Shown here piece by piece: positions 45,027-53,124 of a stretch of DNA of 64,000 nucleotides. The position numbers were made by a program, and so were the translations under genes. Origin of the DNA: Woeseiaceae bacterium (GTDB lineage Bacteria > Pseudomonadota > Gammaproteobacteria > Steroidobacterales > Woeseiaceae); the NCBI GenBank assembly GCA_028289545.1, contig JANQPG010000109.1, forward strand, positions 36,513 through 100,512, in the 5' to 3' direction. The notes beneath the pieces are model-generated. The model saw only the letters and a list, made by a program, of their open reading frames with translations. It made no database searches and had not been told where the DNA came from. How positions within the stretch are numbered: position 1 is the first letter of the stretch; each line of letters begins with the position of its first letter.

Positions 45027-45724
45027 CTACGCCCCTGAGTCGATGCGAGGCCAATCCAGTCTCAAATCAATGACGATCAAGTCCCCGGCGGCGTTCTCAT
45101 CGATCACCGGTTCAGCCGCTGATGTTTCCTCGCTTCGGGCAACAGAGATTCCGATCCAGGGGTCCTCGCGAATCACCTGGTAGGTTTGTTGCCTTCCCCA
45201 TCGTTTATCTTGGCGAAACGAGCCTGGTCCTGAAATTATCTTCCCAACGATGTGATAGCTGACTCTCGGCGTGTCACCGCCGTAGATGTCGGTTGGGCGA
45301 GCCGGATCCACCCCAAGACGCAGGAGTTCAGAACTGAGGGTCTCAGGCAATACATCACACCAGCGGCTGCGCCAGCGCGTACACTCATCGCAATTGCATT
45401 CGAAAGCTGGTGTACCGTGCTGGCCCTGGACGCCCTTGGTCTCCTCAAGATGTACTGCGATGCGCCAATCGCAAATTGGTATTGTCGGGCGTCGAAGTCG
45501 GGGCATGGTTTTGAAATCCCTGTAGTCCAATTGAGCGCGGCGGATGAACTCAAGAGTTGCCTTGTCGTCGACCGCAGCCGGCTCCAGCGCGCGAGATACC
45601 GTCACTGTTGCCGGTTGGCCGGTAGGCTCGAGTAAGCCTTCACCAGGACAACCGCCCGACCTGCTTTCAGGTCACCGGAGCCCGTAATGACTTTTGGTTC
45701 CGGCTTGTTGCATTTGTCAGTCAT
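45027..45724 (-). pseudogene. Frameshifted gene of unknown family
   Basis: The ORF-track frame (45027-45605) starts at a GTG mid-domain. Upstream, another frame gives MTDKCNKPEPKVITGSGDLK and then AGRAVVLVKAYS from an ATG at 45724. Joining the two frames after a missing base near 45630 (TCGAG for TCGGAG) gives a smooth protein of about 232 residues. Residues GTPAFECNCDECTRW look like a zinc knuckle, and VSYHIVGKIISGPGSF is a beta-rich core. It is a disrupted gene unless the base is a sequencing error. Confidence 0.6.
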
Positions 45725-45861
45725 GATCACATAGTACAGTCGGGCAGCTCAGGCGTGTAGGTGCTTAGAATCCAATCGTCCGGCATGTGATGGAAGACCT
45801 TGAAGAGGCCCTTGAGCAGCGTACAGTAGCGGGATGAAAGCCAGATGCCTGATTGCGGTTG

Positions 45862-46413
45862 ATGTCATTTGAAGACCTGATAAATAGCGAGTCCAAGAAA
45901 CTGCGGTCTCTCCACGACGAAATTTACAGGACCGTAACATTTCGTGACCGCAGTCCGTCTGCCAACGAGGAGTGGCGTCGGGCATGCGAGAGCTTTCATT
46001 CGTATGAATCTCAGCTCGACCCTTACCTTAAGCGGGTGTTTGACGATCCCGACTATAAGGATCAAGAGACCATCGAGTTCATCATCTCATTCCTGGAGAT
46101 TGACCCGAGGTTCTTTCGCTCTGGGTACATCAAGGAAGAAATGCTTCGCAAGATTGGCCGAGCCGAGCTGAACTCAAAGCAGACTGGTCGTCTTCGTGCA
46201 GTCCTACTTGACGCGGTTGAGCGGCGCGGCGGACGAGAATTTCGCAGGTACTGTCGGTTGGCTGGACAGATTTTCGATGACAAACTGGCGACTGAGCTTC
46301 GGCGTCACTCATCGGATAACGACTCGGTTGGTAGCAGGTCGAAGATGATGCTGCAATATGTCGAGCAAGCTGATCCCAATGAAGGGCGACGGAGAAGACC
46401 CTGCGTACGTTGA
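45862..46413 (+). CDS. Unrecognised small protein
   Basis: Protein of about 183 residues; ATG at 45862. It is helical and charged (ESFHSYESQLDPYLKRVF, then LEIDPRFFRSGYIKEEML), with a basic Arg-rich tail. There is no signal or catalytic motif. Its last 50 bp overlap the start of the next gene. It belongs to the run of small orphan genes here. Confidence 0.65.
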   Translation: MSFEDLINSESKKLRSLHDEIYRTVTFRDRSPSANEEWRRACESFHSYESQLDPYLKRVFDDPDYKDQETIEFIISFLEIDPRFFRSGYIKEEMLRKIGRAELNSKQTGRLRAVLLDAVERRGGREFRRYCRLAGQIFDDKLATELRRHSSDNDSVGSRSKMMLQYVEQADPNEGRRRRPCVR

Positions 46414-46717
46414 ACTTATCGCTCGTGGAGCAAGCATCTTGCCTGATTTGGTGGAGTGTGTTTCCGACGCAACTCCGATGCAAGATCCGCGGGACGCGCC
46501 ACCATACGATGGCACTGCAGTTGGTCATATCGCCTTTTGGACGATTGTCCGAATAGCGGAACTCGAGATCGAAGACTTTCTGCCCGAGGAGCACAGAGCA
46601 AGGTGGATTGATGAGGGCATTTACGCGTATTTTGCCTACGTTTCCAGCCCCGAGAATCGACTCACATTGCTGGCCACCGTTCAACAGCGGCTTGATTCAG
46701 AGGTCCTAAACCAGTGA
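46358..46717 (+). CDS. Unrecognised small protein
   Basis: Protein of 119 residues; starts at 46358, or at the in-frame ATG 46379 which shortens the overlap with the previous gene. YVELIARGASILPDLVECVS looks like a HEAT-like helix pair, followed by AFWTIVRIAELEIEDFLPEE. Its stop overlaps the next start (GTGA), implying translational coupling. Confidence 0.65.
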   Translation: MSSKLIPMKGDGEDPAYVELIARGASILPDLVECVSDATPMQDPRDAPPYDGTAVGHIAFWTIVRIAELEIEDFLPEEHRARWIDEGIYAYFAYVSSPENRLTLLATVQQRLDSEVLNQ

Positions 46718-47244
46718 AAGCGCCTTCGAGAACAATGCCACCTTACAATCCCACCCCGATGCCCATTGCTGCTTGGCTGATTGTTGGCGTCGTAGCCGCG
46801 GGTGCGACCTACCTATTCTGGAAATACCCGCTATGGTTGCTGGTTTTCCCTGCATTCGCGCTTTTGTTCTGGGAAAGCAGTCGTCGAGACAAGCACCGAG
46901 TCGCCGAATTTCTGGCCGAACGCAAAGGCGAATCAATCTGCGACTTCGCTAGGGCGTTCGATACAAAAACCGTCGACACCTGGGTGATTCGGGCGGTCTA
47001 CGAGGAGATTCAAGCCCTGCTTGGCGACGCCTGGCGAGATGTACCAATTCGCGCCGACGACAACCTGATGAAAGACCTCGATTTGGACGACGAAGACATC
47101 GACATGAGTCTCATTGATGCAATTGCACAAAGGACAGGCCGGTCCCTCGACGATTACGAACAGAATTCGATGTACGGCAAGATCTATACCGCGCGAGATC
47201 TCGTGATGTTATTTAACGGGCAGCCCGACGCGCCGAGAAGATGA
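46714..47244 (+). CDS. Membrane protein with acyl-carrier-like C-terminal domain
   Basis: Protein of 176 residues; GTG at 46714, coupled to the gene before. Two adjacent helices (IAAWLIVGVVAAGATYLFW and LWLLVFPAFALLFW) come first. The C-terminal half (about 95-170) has ADDNLMKDLDLDDEDIDMSL and TARDLVMLFNGQ, the layout of an acyl carrier protein, but the usual DSL phosphopantetheine Ser is DMSL here, so whether it is modified is open. An ACP fold tied to the membrane is unusual. Confidence 0.6.
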   Translation: MKAPSRTMPPYNPTPMPIAAWLIVGVVAAGATYLFWKYPLWLLVFPAFALLFWESSRRDKHRVAEFLAERKGESICDFARAFDTKTVDTWVIRAVYEEIQALLGDAWRDVPIRADDNLMKDLDLDDEDIDMSLIDAIAQRTGRSLDDYEQNSMYGKIYTARDLVMLFNGQPDAPRR

Positions 47245-47259
47245 TCAGCAATTGAATCG

Positions 47260-47577
47260 ATGTCTCAGCTAACAAAAGGCAAAGACCGCCGTTTGGTGTA
47301 CTTGGAGAACAAGTCCAGGGCGGGTGACCGTGGCGAGGCGCGAGTTGCTTGGGTCACACTCTCGAAGACAGGGCGCTCGATCTACTACCAAGGCAGGCGG
47401 TTTCAGCGACTCAAGGGTGGTGGAATATCTGGCAATTACTTTGATGTGGACACCGGCGATGAATACTGGATTTCAGGCGTGAAGAAGACCGGCACGAATC
47501 GCCATTGGGCTGGCGGTGGCGAGATTCAGATCGATGACGACGCTCGTGCTGAGTACGAGAACATCGTCTCAGATTGA
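47260..47577 (+). CDS. Conserved small protein of unknown function
   Basis: Protein of 105 residues. DRRLVYLENKSRAGDRGEAR and then AWVTLSKTGRSIYYQGRRFQ, ending in EYWISGVKKTGTNRHWAGGG, match a widespread uncharacterised family of small proteins. It is basic and beta-rich. Last gene before the integrative element; its stop is 12 bp from the duplicated tRNA end. Confidence 0.7.
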   Translation: MSQLTKGKDRRLVYLENKSRAGDRGEARVAWVTLSKTGRSIYYQGRRFQRLKGGGISGNYFDVDTGDEYWISGVKKTGTNRHWAGGGEIQIDDDARAEYENIVSD

Positions 47578-47589
47578 ATCTCGTTTAAG

Positions 47590-47606
47590 TGGTGGTGATG
47601 GGTGGA
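47590..47606. repeat. Distal attachment site (att core copy)
   Basis: TGGTGGTGATGGGTGGA is identical to the last 17 nt of the tRNA-Met gene at 61651-61667 in the same orientation. It marks the far end of the element where the original chromosome resumes. Beyond it the two sites diverge (TTGTACACC against ATTGAACC), so the shared core is exactly these 17 bases. Confidence 0.85.
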
Positions 47607-47668
47607 TTGTACACCATTCACAGTTTCAGCCCTTAAGCCTTGCCACATAAGGGTTTCCGACCTAACGT

Positions 47669-47692
47669 GTGTACCATCAACGTGTACCATCA
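47669..47692. repeat. Left arm-type repeats
   Basis: Two direct copies of GTGTACCATCA (47669-47679 and 47682-47692), 13 bp apart, between the att core and the integrase ATG. The other end has two matching GTGTACCA copies with the same 13-bp spacing. The pattern fits arm-site binding by the integrase or excisionase. Confidence 0.6.
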
Positions 47693-47704
47693 GTCGGAAT
47701 CTGA

Positions 47705-49045
47705 ATGCCGCAGTATCTCAAGAAGCGACGTGGCCGTTACTACGTAAGGGTAGCTGTGCCGAGACACCTCTGGCCTGTGATGGGCAAGCGGGATGTTGTT
47801 CGCACGACTGGCACGAGTGATCTTGCCGAGGCGAAGAGACGACGCTTCGCGATCATCGCAGACATCCACGAAGAGATTCAGCGGGCGGAGAACTCTGACC
47901 CTGCGACGAAGACTTGGTTGGAGCAGCAGGCGGCAGCTATTCGCAAGTCCGTCGTGAACGGCGACTTGGATCAGCAAGCCGCCAGCGACATGATTGGCTA
48001 CCTTCGCGACAAGCACCTAAAGGCTCGCGGGATGTCGGAGGACGATGATCTCCCGGCCAACGAGGTGCAGCGCCTCGCATCTGTCACCCGGCTCGCCTTC
48101 GATGCTGACTTCTCTCCCCTGTCTGGCTTGATCGAGCAGTATCTCGACGAGAAACGTGCCGACCTCCGCCCGAGCACTGTAGCTGCCAAAGAACGCCTGC
48201 TGAATGCCTTCTCGCACTGGACAGGTGACGACATCGACATCAACGATGTGACCCGCAAGGTGACCGGCCAGTACGTCTCGCAGGTACTCGTGGGCAACGG
48301 CAAGAACGTGAAGACTAACCAAGATGCCATCACCGGCCTGTCTACATTCTTCAACTGGGCCATCCGGCGCGGCAGCTACGAGCACGCCAACCCTTGGACA
48401 GGTCTTGGCCAGACGCTCGGAACGTCGAAGCGCGGCTCCTCAAAGCGCCAGCCCCGCAGTTGGACCGACAAGGAACTCAAGAATCTGTTCGAGAAGGTCC
48501 CAGCTGGACCTCGCAACTATCTGCGGGAGATGTGCGCCCTCGCCCTGTATACAGGGGCGCGGCAGAACGAGTTGGCCAAGCTGGAAGTCACCGACATCGA
48601 CCTGAAAGCGCGCACCATCCACATCAGCGAGGCCAAGACTCAGTCATCGGTACGTGACATTCCGATTCACTCGAAGTTGCTGCCCGTGCTCAAGAAGCTC
48701 ATTGGCAAGAGAATTGAAGGGCAACTCTTCGATACCTTCAAGCCTGCTGGCCGTGACGGGAAACGAGGCCATGAGTTCAGCAAGCGGTTCAGCTACTGGC
48801 GTGACCAGACGTTTCCCGAGACGCTCTACGAAATCAACGAGCGCGGACACAAGCGGTCCGTGGTCAACTTCCACTCCTTCCGGCGCTGCTTTATCACTGC
48901 CTGCGAGATGGCAGGCATTCCCGAGCCGACGACGAAGCAGATTGTCGGACATACAAGGGACTCAATGAGTTACGGGACGTACTCGAAAGGCGTCGATATG
49001 AAACTGCTGCGGGACGCCATCGAGAAGCTGGACTTTGGCCTCTAA
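47705..49045 (+). CDS. Tyrosine recombinase (phage-type integrase)
   Basis: Integrase of 446 residues. The N-terminal arm-binding domain (KKRRGRYYVRVAVPRHLWPV, DUF6538-like) is followed by a SAM-like core-binding domain (about 175-260). The catalytic domain has the Arg in LYTGARQNELAKLEVTDIDL, the Lys in the SEAKTQSSVRDIPI strand, HSFRRCF (His-x-x-Arg), the second His in QIVGHTRDSMSYGTYSKG and the Tyr in that last motif. All catalytic positions are present. It lies 98 bp inside the distal attachment site, pointing inward, so it should serve the tRNA insertion. Confidence 0.92.
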   Translation: MPQYLKKRRGRYYVRVAVPRHLWPVMGKRDVVRTTGTSDLAEAKRRRFAIIADIHEEIQRAENSDPATKTWLEQQAAAIRKSVVNGDLDQQAASDMIGYLRDKHLKARGMSEDDDLPANEVQRLASVTRLAFDADFSPLSGLIEQYLDEKRADLRPSTVAAKERLLNAFSHWTGDDIDINDVTRKVTGQYVSQVLVGNGKNVKTNQDAITGLSTFFNWAIRRGSYEHANPWTGLGQTLGTSKRGSSKRQPRSWTDKELKNLFEKVPAGPRNYLREMCALALYTGARQNELAKLEVTDIDLKARTIHISEAKTQSSVRDIPIHSKLLPVLKKLIGKRIEGQLFDTFKPAGRDGKRGHEFSKRFSYWRDQTFPETLYEINERGHKRSVVNFHSFRRCFITACEMAGIPEPTTKQIVGHTRDSMSYGTYSKGVDMKLLRDAIEKLDFGL

Positions 49046-49115
49046 GTTGACCTGCAGGACTGAGTTTCAGAGCGTGCTACCTTTAGGCTTGGTGAAAAGC
49101 GTTGGGAGGCCGACA

Positions 49116-49352
49116 ATGAAAAGTGACATCAGACGAGCTGAAAAAGGCGACAAGGCTGCGTATCTGAACATGGGTGCTTGGTACGACCCGGAGACAGATC
49201 AGATTCACCTGACGCTCCCCAACTCTCAGTGGTTCCACACAACGGTTAAAAACGATCCAGCGAGCAAACGCGGTCATCCGAACCTGTTCGGCAAGCTGGC
49301 GCGTGCGCTGAAAGAAGCTGGTGTCCCGGGTCCTGACGGACAGGATGATTGA
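49116..49352 (+). CDS. Small unrecognised protein after the integrase
   Basis: Protein of 78 residues from the ATG at 49116, with GGGAGG upstream. KGDKAAYLNMGAWYDPETDQ, then IHLTLPNSQWFHTTV, is beta-rich and basic. It may be a small partner of the integrase or of the next gene, whose start it overlaps. No family was recognised. Confidence 0.6.
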   Translation: MKSDIRRAEKGDKAAYLNMGAWYDPETDQIHLTLPNSQWFHTTVKNDPASKRGHPNLFGKLARALKEAGVPGPDGQDD

Positions 49353-49782
49353 GCCAGAACGACGATCCGAAAAGCCAATGCCCATTTCGAGTTCTCCACT
49401 ACGCCTGATCAAGAACTCCGTCGAGTACTACCACAAAACTCGATGGGATGAGATTCCTCTATTCGTGCGTGGTATCTATGTGCTGTACAAGTTCAACTCA
49501 CGAACGGGTAGCTACGGTGTTGTGTACGTTGGCATGGCCGGAGCGGAGACCGCTGGTGTTCGAAGACGCATAATGTCCCACTACAAGAACAAAGGCAGTC
49601 AGTGGTCGCACTTCTCGGTGTACCAAGTCTGGGAAAACATTCGAGAGGATGAAGTTCGGGAGCTTGAAGGCCTCTTTCGGCACATCTACAGACACGACGC
49701 TCGGGCCAACAAGTTGAACAAGCAACGCGGGTTCAAGAAGCTAAACAGGCTTCGCAGCGAGACGTTCGAGGACTGGGCATAG
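49345..49782 (+). CDS. GIY-YIG nuclease-domain protein
   Basis: Protein of 145 residues from the ATG at 49345 (overlapping the previous stop) or 137 fewer-residue form from 49378. The GIY-YIG core is visible: RGIYVLYKFNSRTGSYGVVYVGM, then GVRRRIMSHYKNKG with the catalytic Arg, and VRELEGLFRHIYRHD with the catalytic Glu. The motif is GIY...YVG, a common variant. It is short, so this is only the nuclease domain. Possible role: cutting invading DNA or helping the element move. Confidence 0.8.
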   Translation: MIEPERRSEKPMPISSSPLRLIKNSVEYYHKTRWDEIPLFVRGIYVLYKFNSRTGSYGVVYVGMAGAETAGVRRRIMSHYKNKGSQWSHFSVYQVWENIREDEVRELEGLFRHIYRHDARANKLNKQRGFKKLNRLRSETFEDWA

Positions 49783-49784
49783 GT

Positions 49785-50288
49785 TCACCGCGCCGCATGC
49801 GCCTTGATGTACAGAGGGCACAACTCCGTAACAACGACTCCCTCCGCATCAAGAACTTTACTATGCTCGTGCCAATCGGTATCGACAGCGTTGTAAATGG
49901 TCGCTTCTTCCCCAGATGCCAATGCGACGGCAACGAACTTTCTGTCAGATCGGTCAAATCCGTCGTCCGCAAGACTTTTCGGACACTGGGCAAACGTCCC
50001 ATCAGCATCGCTCACCGAGTCTATGGTTACTCTAAGGCATCTTGTCGGCATGTACTGATGGTTAAAGACATACCTGTAGAACATGTCGCCAACGCCCGGC
50101 TCACCCGCAAACTGCAAGTAGCCTCTGTACTCTTGCAAGATTAGGCCGCCTTCATCCAAGCCAAATCTTTCACCCGACACAATCTCTTCGAGCTTTTCAA
50201 CGCAAGCGAGTTGGCAGTCGTCACCCGCATCAGGGTGATCACCGTTCGCCACAACCGCGACATTCGTATCGACGATACTCAGTGTCAT
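49785..50288 (-). CDS. PIN-like nuclease, partner of the ATPase
   Basis: Protein of 167 residues. The PIN-like start MTLSIVDTNVAVVANGD carries the first conserved Asp, a middle Glu follows (CVEKLEEI), and FDRSDRKFVAVALASGE holds the third acidic group, with TIYNAVDTDW the fourth. This is the usual four-acid PIN nuclease layout. Its start overlaps the stop of the ATPase gene by ATGA, so they are made together. The pair suggests an ATP-controlled RNase. Confidence 0.75.
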   Translation of the reverse strand: MTLSIVDTNVAVVANGDHPDAGDDCQLACVEKLEEIVSGERFGLDEGGLILQEYRGYLQFAGEPGVGDMFYRYVFNHQYMPTRCLRVTIDSVSDADGTFAQCPKSLADDGFDRSDRKFVAVALASGEEATIYNAVDTDWHEHSKVLDAEGVVVTELCPLYIKAHAAR

Positions 50289-51652
50289 GAACGCTTAGAC
50301 GTCCTTCGCCTCAGCGCTTCTTTCTCAATGGCGGTTATCTCGCCGAACTCATCACCAAAGAAATTCTCCGGCCAGTTTTCTATGTGACCGAAGAGATTCA
50401 GCTTCAAGTCTGACTTTTGTGATTGCCCTTGTCTGGTGCTACAGAAAAACAATGCGACATCTTCAGAGCTAATAACCTCTTCTGCAACGCGCCTTTGTAG
50501 ACGCCGCAGAAGATGCTCGCTGTGGCTTTCGACTATTACTTGGATACCACGGGTTTCGACTGCATTTATGATCAAGTCCGCGAGCGAAGATTGCACCGCA
50601 GGATGCAAGTGGATTTCTGGCTGCTCCAATAGCACGATTGACTTCTCCGGCACATAGTAGAGAAGAACCAGAGCAGGCAAGATCTGCGAAACACCAAACC
50701 CAACATCGGTGATGAGGACATCCGGAGAAAGTCGTTCCTTTCGAACTTGCAGTTTGTACAGATTCGAATGCTCGGCAAGTTCATCCACCGAGAAACTGTC
50801 AATCAGCCCCATCTCTTTCAGCCAGTAGGCGATGAACTCGTCAAAATCTTTGTATCTTCTCTTCTTGCCAAGGTTACGCCGCTCTCCGCTGCTCTTGGCG
50901 GCCAGCAACGCGTCTACGACGCGTTCGCCTCGCGGCCCAACGTCGACAGGGCGAGCCCCAGACCATGTGTATTCCCGCCTCGGATAGTCACGCAAGGGGC
51001 CCAAATAGTAGATGCTGTCAATAAGACTCTCGTATCCAATCTCAAACTCGCTCAAAAAACTGGTGTTCTGAAAGTAGGTTTGAACTTGGTCAGGAAAAGC
51101 ATATGACTTGACCGGCCCACCGGGAATGTCCCACGCACGGCCCTGAGTCCGTCTGAACTGAAATGCTTCGTTCTGGCCATCTGTTCTTAGAGAGTATGCG
51201 CTTGGCTTGCTTTCACGTCTTGTCAATGAAAATGTCTGACCACCGAACTTGTAAGCCAATCTGCGTGACTGCAATCGCTTGTTTCTCAGGCCTGCTGATG
51301 CGGACACTGACATTTCAGTGCCGGCGAACAGTATGTTTCGCGGGCTTGACGTGTCATAAATTGACAGTTCCTCCGGCAATAACCAACTCATGTTCCAGTC
51401 AAGTTCCAAATCATCGTTGTGCTGGAAAATGACGTCGTGAAATGAGCCCAAATTCGTATACGTCTTGTCAGAGCCGAAGCTGAGAGTGAGAGAACGGTCG
51501 ACGAGTTCCTTCGTTTGCTTCAACATCAATAGGAATTGAAGGAGAGAGCTTTTTCCAGAACTGTTGGGACCAAACAAGCCAGTGATTGGCGCAAGGTCCA
51601 GATCAAGCTTCCGCCATGACTTGAAGTTGTTTATTTCTACCTTGCGCAGCAT
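50285..51652 (-). CDS. ABC/OLD-type ATPase, defence-associated
   Basis: ATPase of 455 residues; ATG at 51652, first gene of a two-gene operon. It starts MLRKVEINNFKSWRKLDLD, with Walker A GLFGPNSSGKSSLLQFLL (residues about 25-40). The C-terminal ABC-half has TDVGFGVSQILPALVLLYY (signature), VLLEQPEIHLHPAVQSSL (Walker B) and VIVESHSEHLLRRLQRRV (H-loop). This is the DUF3696/AAA_15-like class with no attached Toprim. The PIN nuclease overlaps its stop. Similar ATPase/nuclease pairs act in phage defence (Septu, PARIS, Gabija), but this pairing was not matched to a named system. Confidence 0.82.
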   Translation of the reverse strand: MLRKVEINNFKSWRKLDLDLAPITGLFGPNSSGKSSLLQFLLMLKQTKELVDRSLTLSFGSDKTYTNLGSFHDVIFQHNDDLELDWNMSWLLPEELSIYDTSSPRNILFAGTEMSVSASAGLRNKRLQSRRLAYKFGGQTFSLTRRESKPSAYSLRTDGQNEAFQFRRTQGRAWDIPGGPVKSYAFPDQVQTYFQNTSFLSEFEIGYESLIDSIYYLGPLRDYPRREYTWSGARPVDVGPRGERVVDALLAAKSSGERRNLGKKRRYKDFDEFIAYWLKEMGLIDSFSVDELAEHSNLYKLQVRKERLSPDVLITDVGFGVSQILPALVLLYYVPEKSIVLLEQPEIHLHPAVQSSLADLIINAVETRGIQVIVESHSEHLLRRLQRRVAEEVISSEDVALFFCSTRQGQSQKSDLKLNLFGHIENWPENFFGDEFGEITAIEKEALRRRTSKRS

Positions 51653-51991
51653 GCCGAACCCACTGAGATTTACAAGAGATTGTCGGGCGAACCAAAATCT
51701 CATCCAACTGAAACTTAGGTGACAGCCCCTATCTTACAAGAACGGCCGCAACTCGGCGGCCAAATATCGACATTTCACGCAGTTTCTTGCAGTGCTTACA
51801 AAGCTTGACGGCAAGCTAAGCTCGTGACATGAATCTGACTTTAAAGATCACCATCCAGTCAATCGAAGAGTATCCTTAAGTCCTCGCCGTGCTGGATCAG
51901 GCGAGACAGGATGGGCGAATGTCTATCAAATGGGCAGCGAGGCTGTCTGCAGGCTCCTGAACCGCTATCGCAGAACACGAAATGGCGACAT
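51653..51991. other. Gene-free stretch between two defence operons
   Basis: About 340 bp between the ATPase gene and the end of the 206-residue gene, both on the minus strand. It must hold the ATPase/PIN promoter. A short plus-strand frame starting MNLTLKITIQSIEEYP is broken by a stop and was not called. Confidence 0.4.
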
Positions 51992-52612
51992 TCACTTCAG
52001 CGCCGCAGCGGGCGAAATCACGTAGCCGTGCGGCAGTCCATCTTGCGACTTCATTTGAATTAGGTAGTAGTTCTCGTCGCCGAGTAAGCGAATTACGTGG
52101 ACTGTGAGCAGCTTCTCTACCTTCTTCATCCAAGTTGTAACGTTCGACTCGTAGTAGTGATAGTCGCGCTCAGAACCAAAAGGATTCTGAGCATGCATCA
52201 TCCCACCGCACTTCTTGTAAATTTTGGAAAAGTCGCTTTTTCGAAGGTAGCTATCATCCGGATGATCGATGATCTTCATATGATGATCGACGCCTTTCTG
52301 TTCGCTCCGTGAGTGTGTCGCAGGTTTCGGATAGAAGTCTGGATTTACCCGCTCAAGGTCCCGGAGAATTACGTCAGCACGAGAATGCCTTGCGAATGCC
52401 TCGTGGACTTTTCGGTACTCAGGTTCATTGGCAACCAATGAACCCATAGCGACGACTTCGAGTATCTTTCTTACCTGTAGAATGAGGCTCTCCACTCGAA
52501 CGAAATCTGGCATCACCTCCCTGCAAGGTCGTTGAAGCTGCGATACGGCAGTCGCCCGATGACGAATCTCCATCATCAAGTCGCAATAGAGTCGAAGGCT
52601 ATCAGGCTTCAT
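51992..52612 (-). CDS. Unrecognised helical protein, third gene of nuclease operon
   Basis: Protein of 206 residues. LRLYCDLMMEIRHRATAVSQ, then ESLILQVRKILEVVAMGSL, suggests a helical HEPN-like bundle, and the C-terminal half has LLGDENYYLIQMKSQDG. No catalytic motif is certain. Its start overlaps the previous stop by ATGA, so it is translationally coupled to the 155-residue gene. Confidence 0.65.
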   Translation of the reverse strand: MKPDSLRLYCDLMMEIRHRATAVSQLQRPCREVMPDFVRVESLILQVRKILEVVAMGSLVANEPEYRKVHEAFARHSRADVILRDLERVNPDFYPKPATHSRSEQKGVDHHMKIIDHPDDSYLRKSDFSKIYKKCGGMMHAQNPFGSERDYHYYESNVTTWMKKVEKLLTVHVIRLLGDENYYLIQMKSQDGLPHGYVISPAAALK

Positions 52613-53076
52613 GTGTTAGGCGGCTCTACTTCTATTTCTCGGTCTCCAACCTTCAGCGCAAGCTTCTGCTCGCCTGTACTATCTTCCGTAGCGACGAAAA
52701 GTGCATCCTTCCCCAGTACTCCGGGCTCGCCCCATGCGACGGTCACATCGTCCATTTTCGCCTGCTGAATGGAAAACTCTTCTACGGCAATCTCGCAGGG
52801 CCGTCGTATCTCCACGAACTCGACTTTTCGCAGTTCCTCCGGTGCCAACGACTTCAAGTAAAAAGACTGCTGGATCTCGCTCTTGGCTACATCCCAGTCT
52901 ACCGTGAAGTACTGGTGCACAGTGTCTCCATGACTAAAGAGATAGTCTCTCATCATCGTGGAATGAAGCAGCTTGTCCACAAGCTCTCCTGCCGTCGCTA
53001 TTATCTCTCCGTCTGCGTCATGGATGTAATTATCTCTACTGACTGCTACGCGCTCTGTCTCGGAGTCGTCGCCCAT
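52609..53076 (-). CDS. Unrecognised acidic protein, second gene of nuclease operon
   Basis: Protein of 155 residues, acidic. It contains DGEIIATAGELVDKLLHSTMM and EFVEIRRPCEIAVEEF, with a beta-rich C-terminus (QKLALKVGDREIEVEPPN). No family was recognised. It sits 48 bp after the PD-(D/E)XK-like gene and overlaps the next gene, so the three probably act together. Confidence 0.65.
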   Translation of the reverse strand: MGDDSETERVAVSRDNYIHDADGEIIATAGELVDKLLHSTMMRDYLFSHGDTVHQYFTVDWDVAKSEIQQSFYLKSLAPEELRKVEFVEIRRPCEIAVEEFSIQQAKMDDVTVAWGEPGVLGKDALFVATEDSTGEQKLALKVGDREIEVEPPNT

Positions 53077-53124
53077 TGAGACAACGAGAACTACCTTCTC
53101 GGCGGAAACGGTGTACGTTTTCGC

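Noticed and set aside
43849-47577. Integron cassette array
   Set aside because: No integron integrase and no attC-like inverted repeats were seen between the small genes.
51828-51956. Short plus-strand frame MNLTLKITIQSIEEYP continuing past a stop
   Set aside because: Two stops in about 43 codons and no ribosome site; not enough to call a gene or pseudogene.
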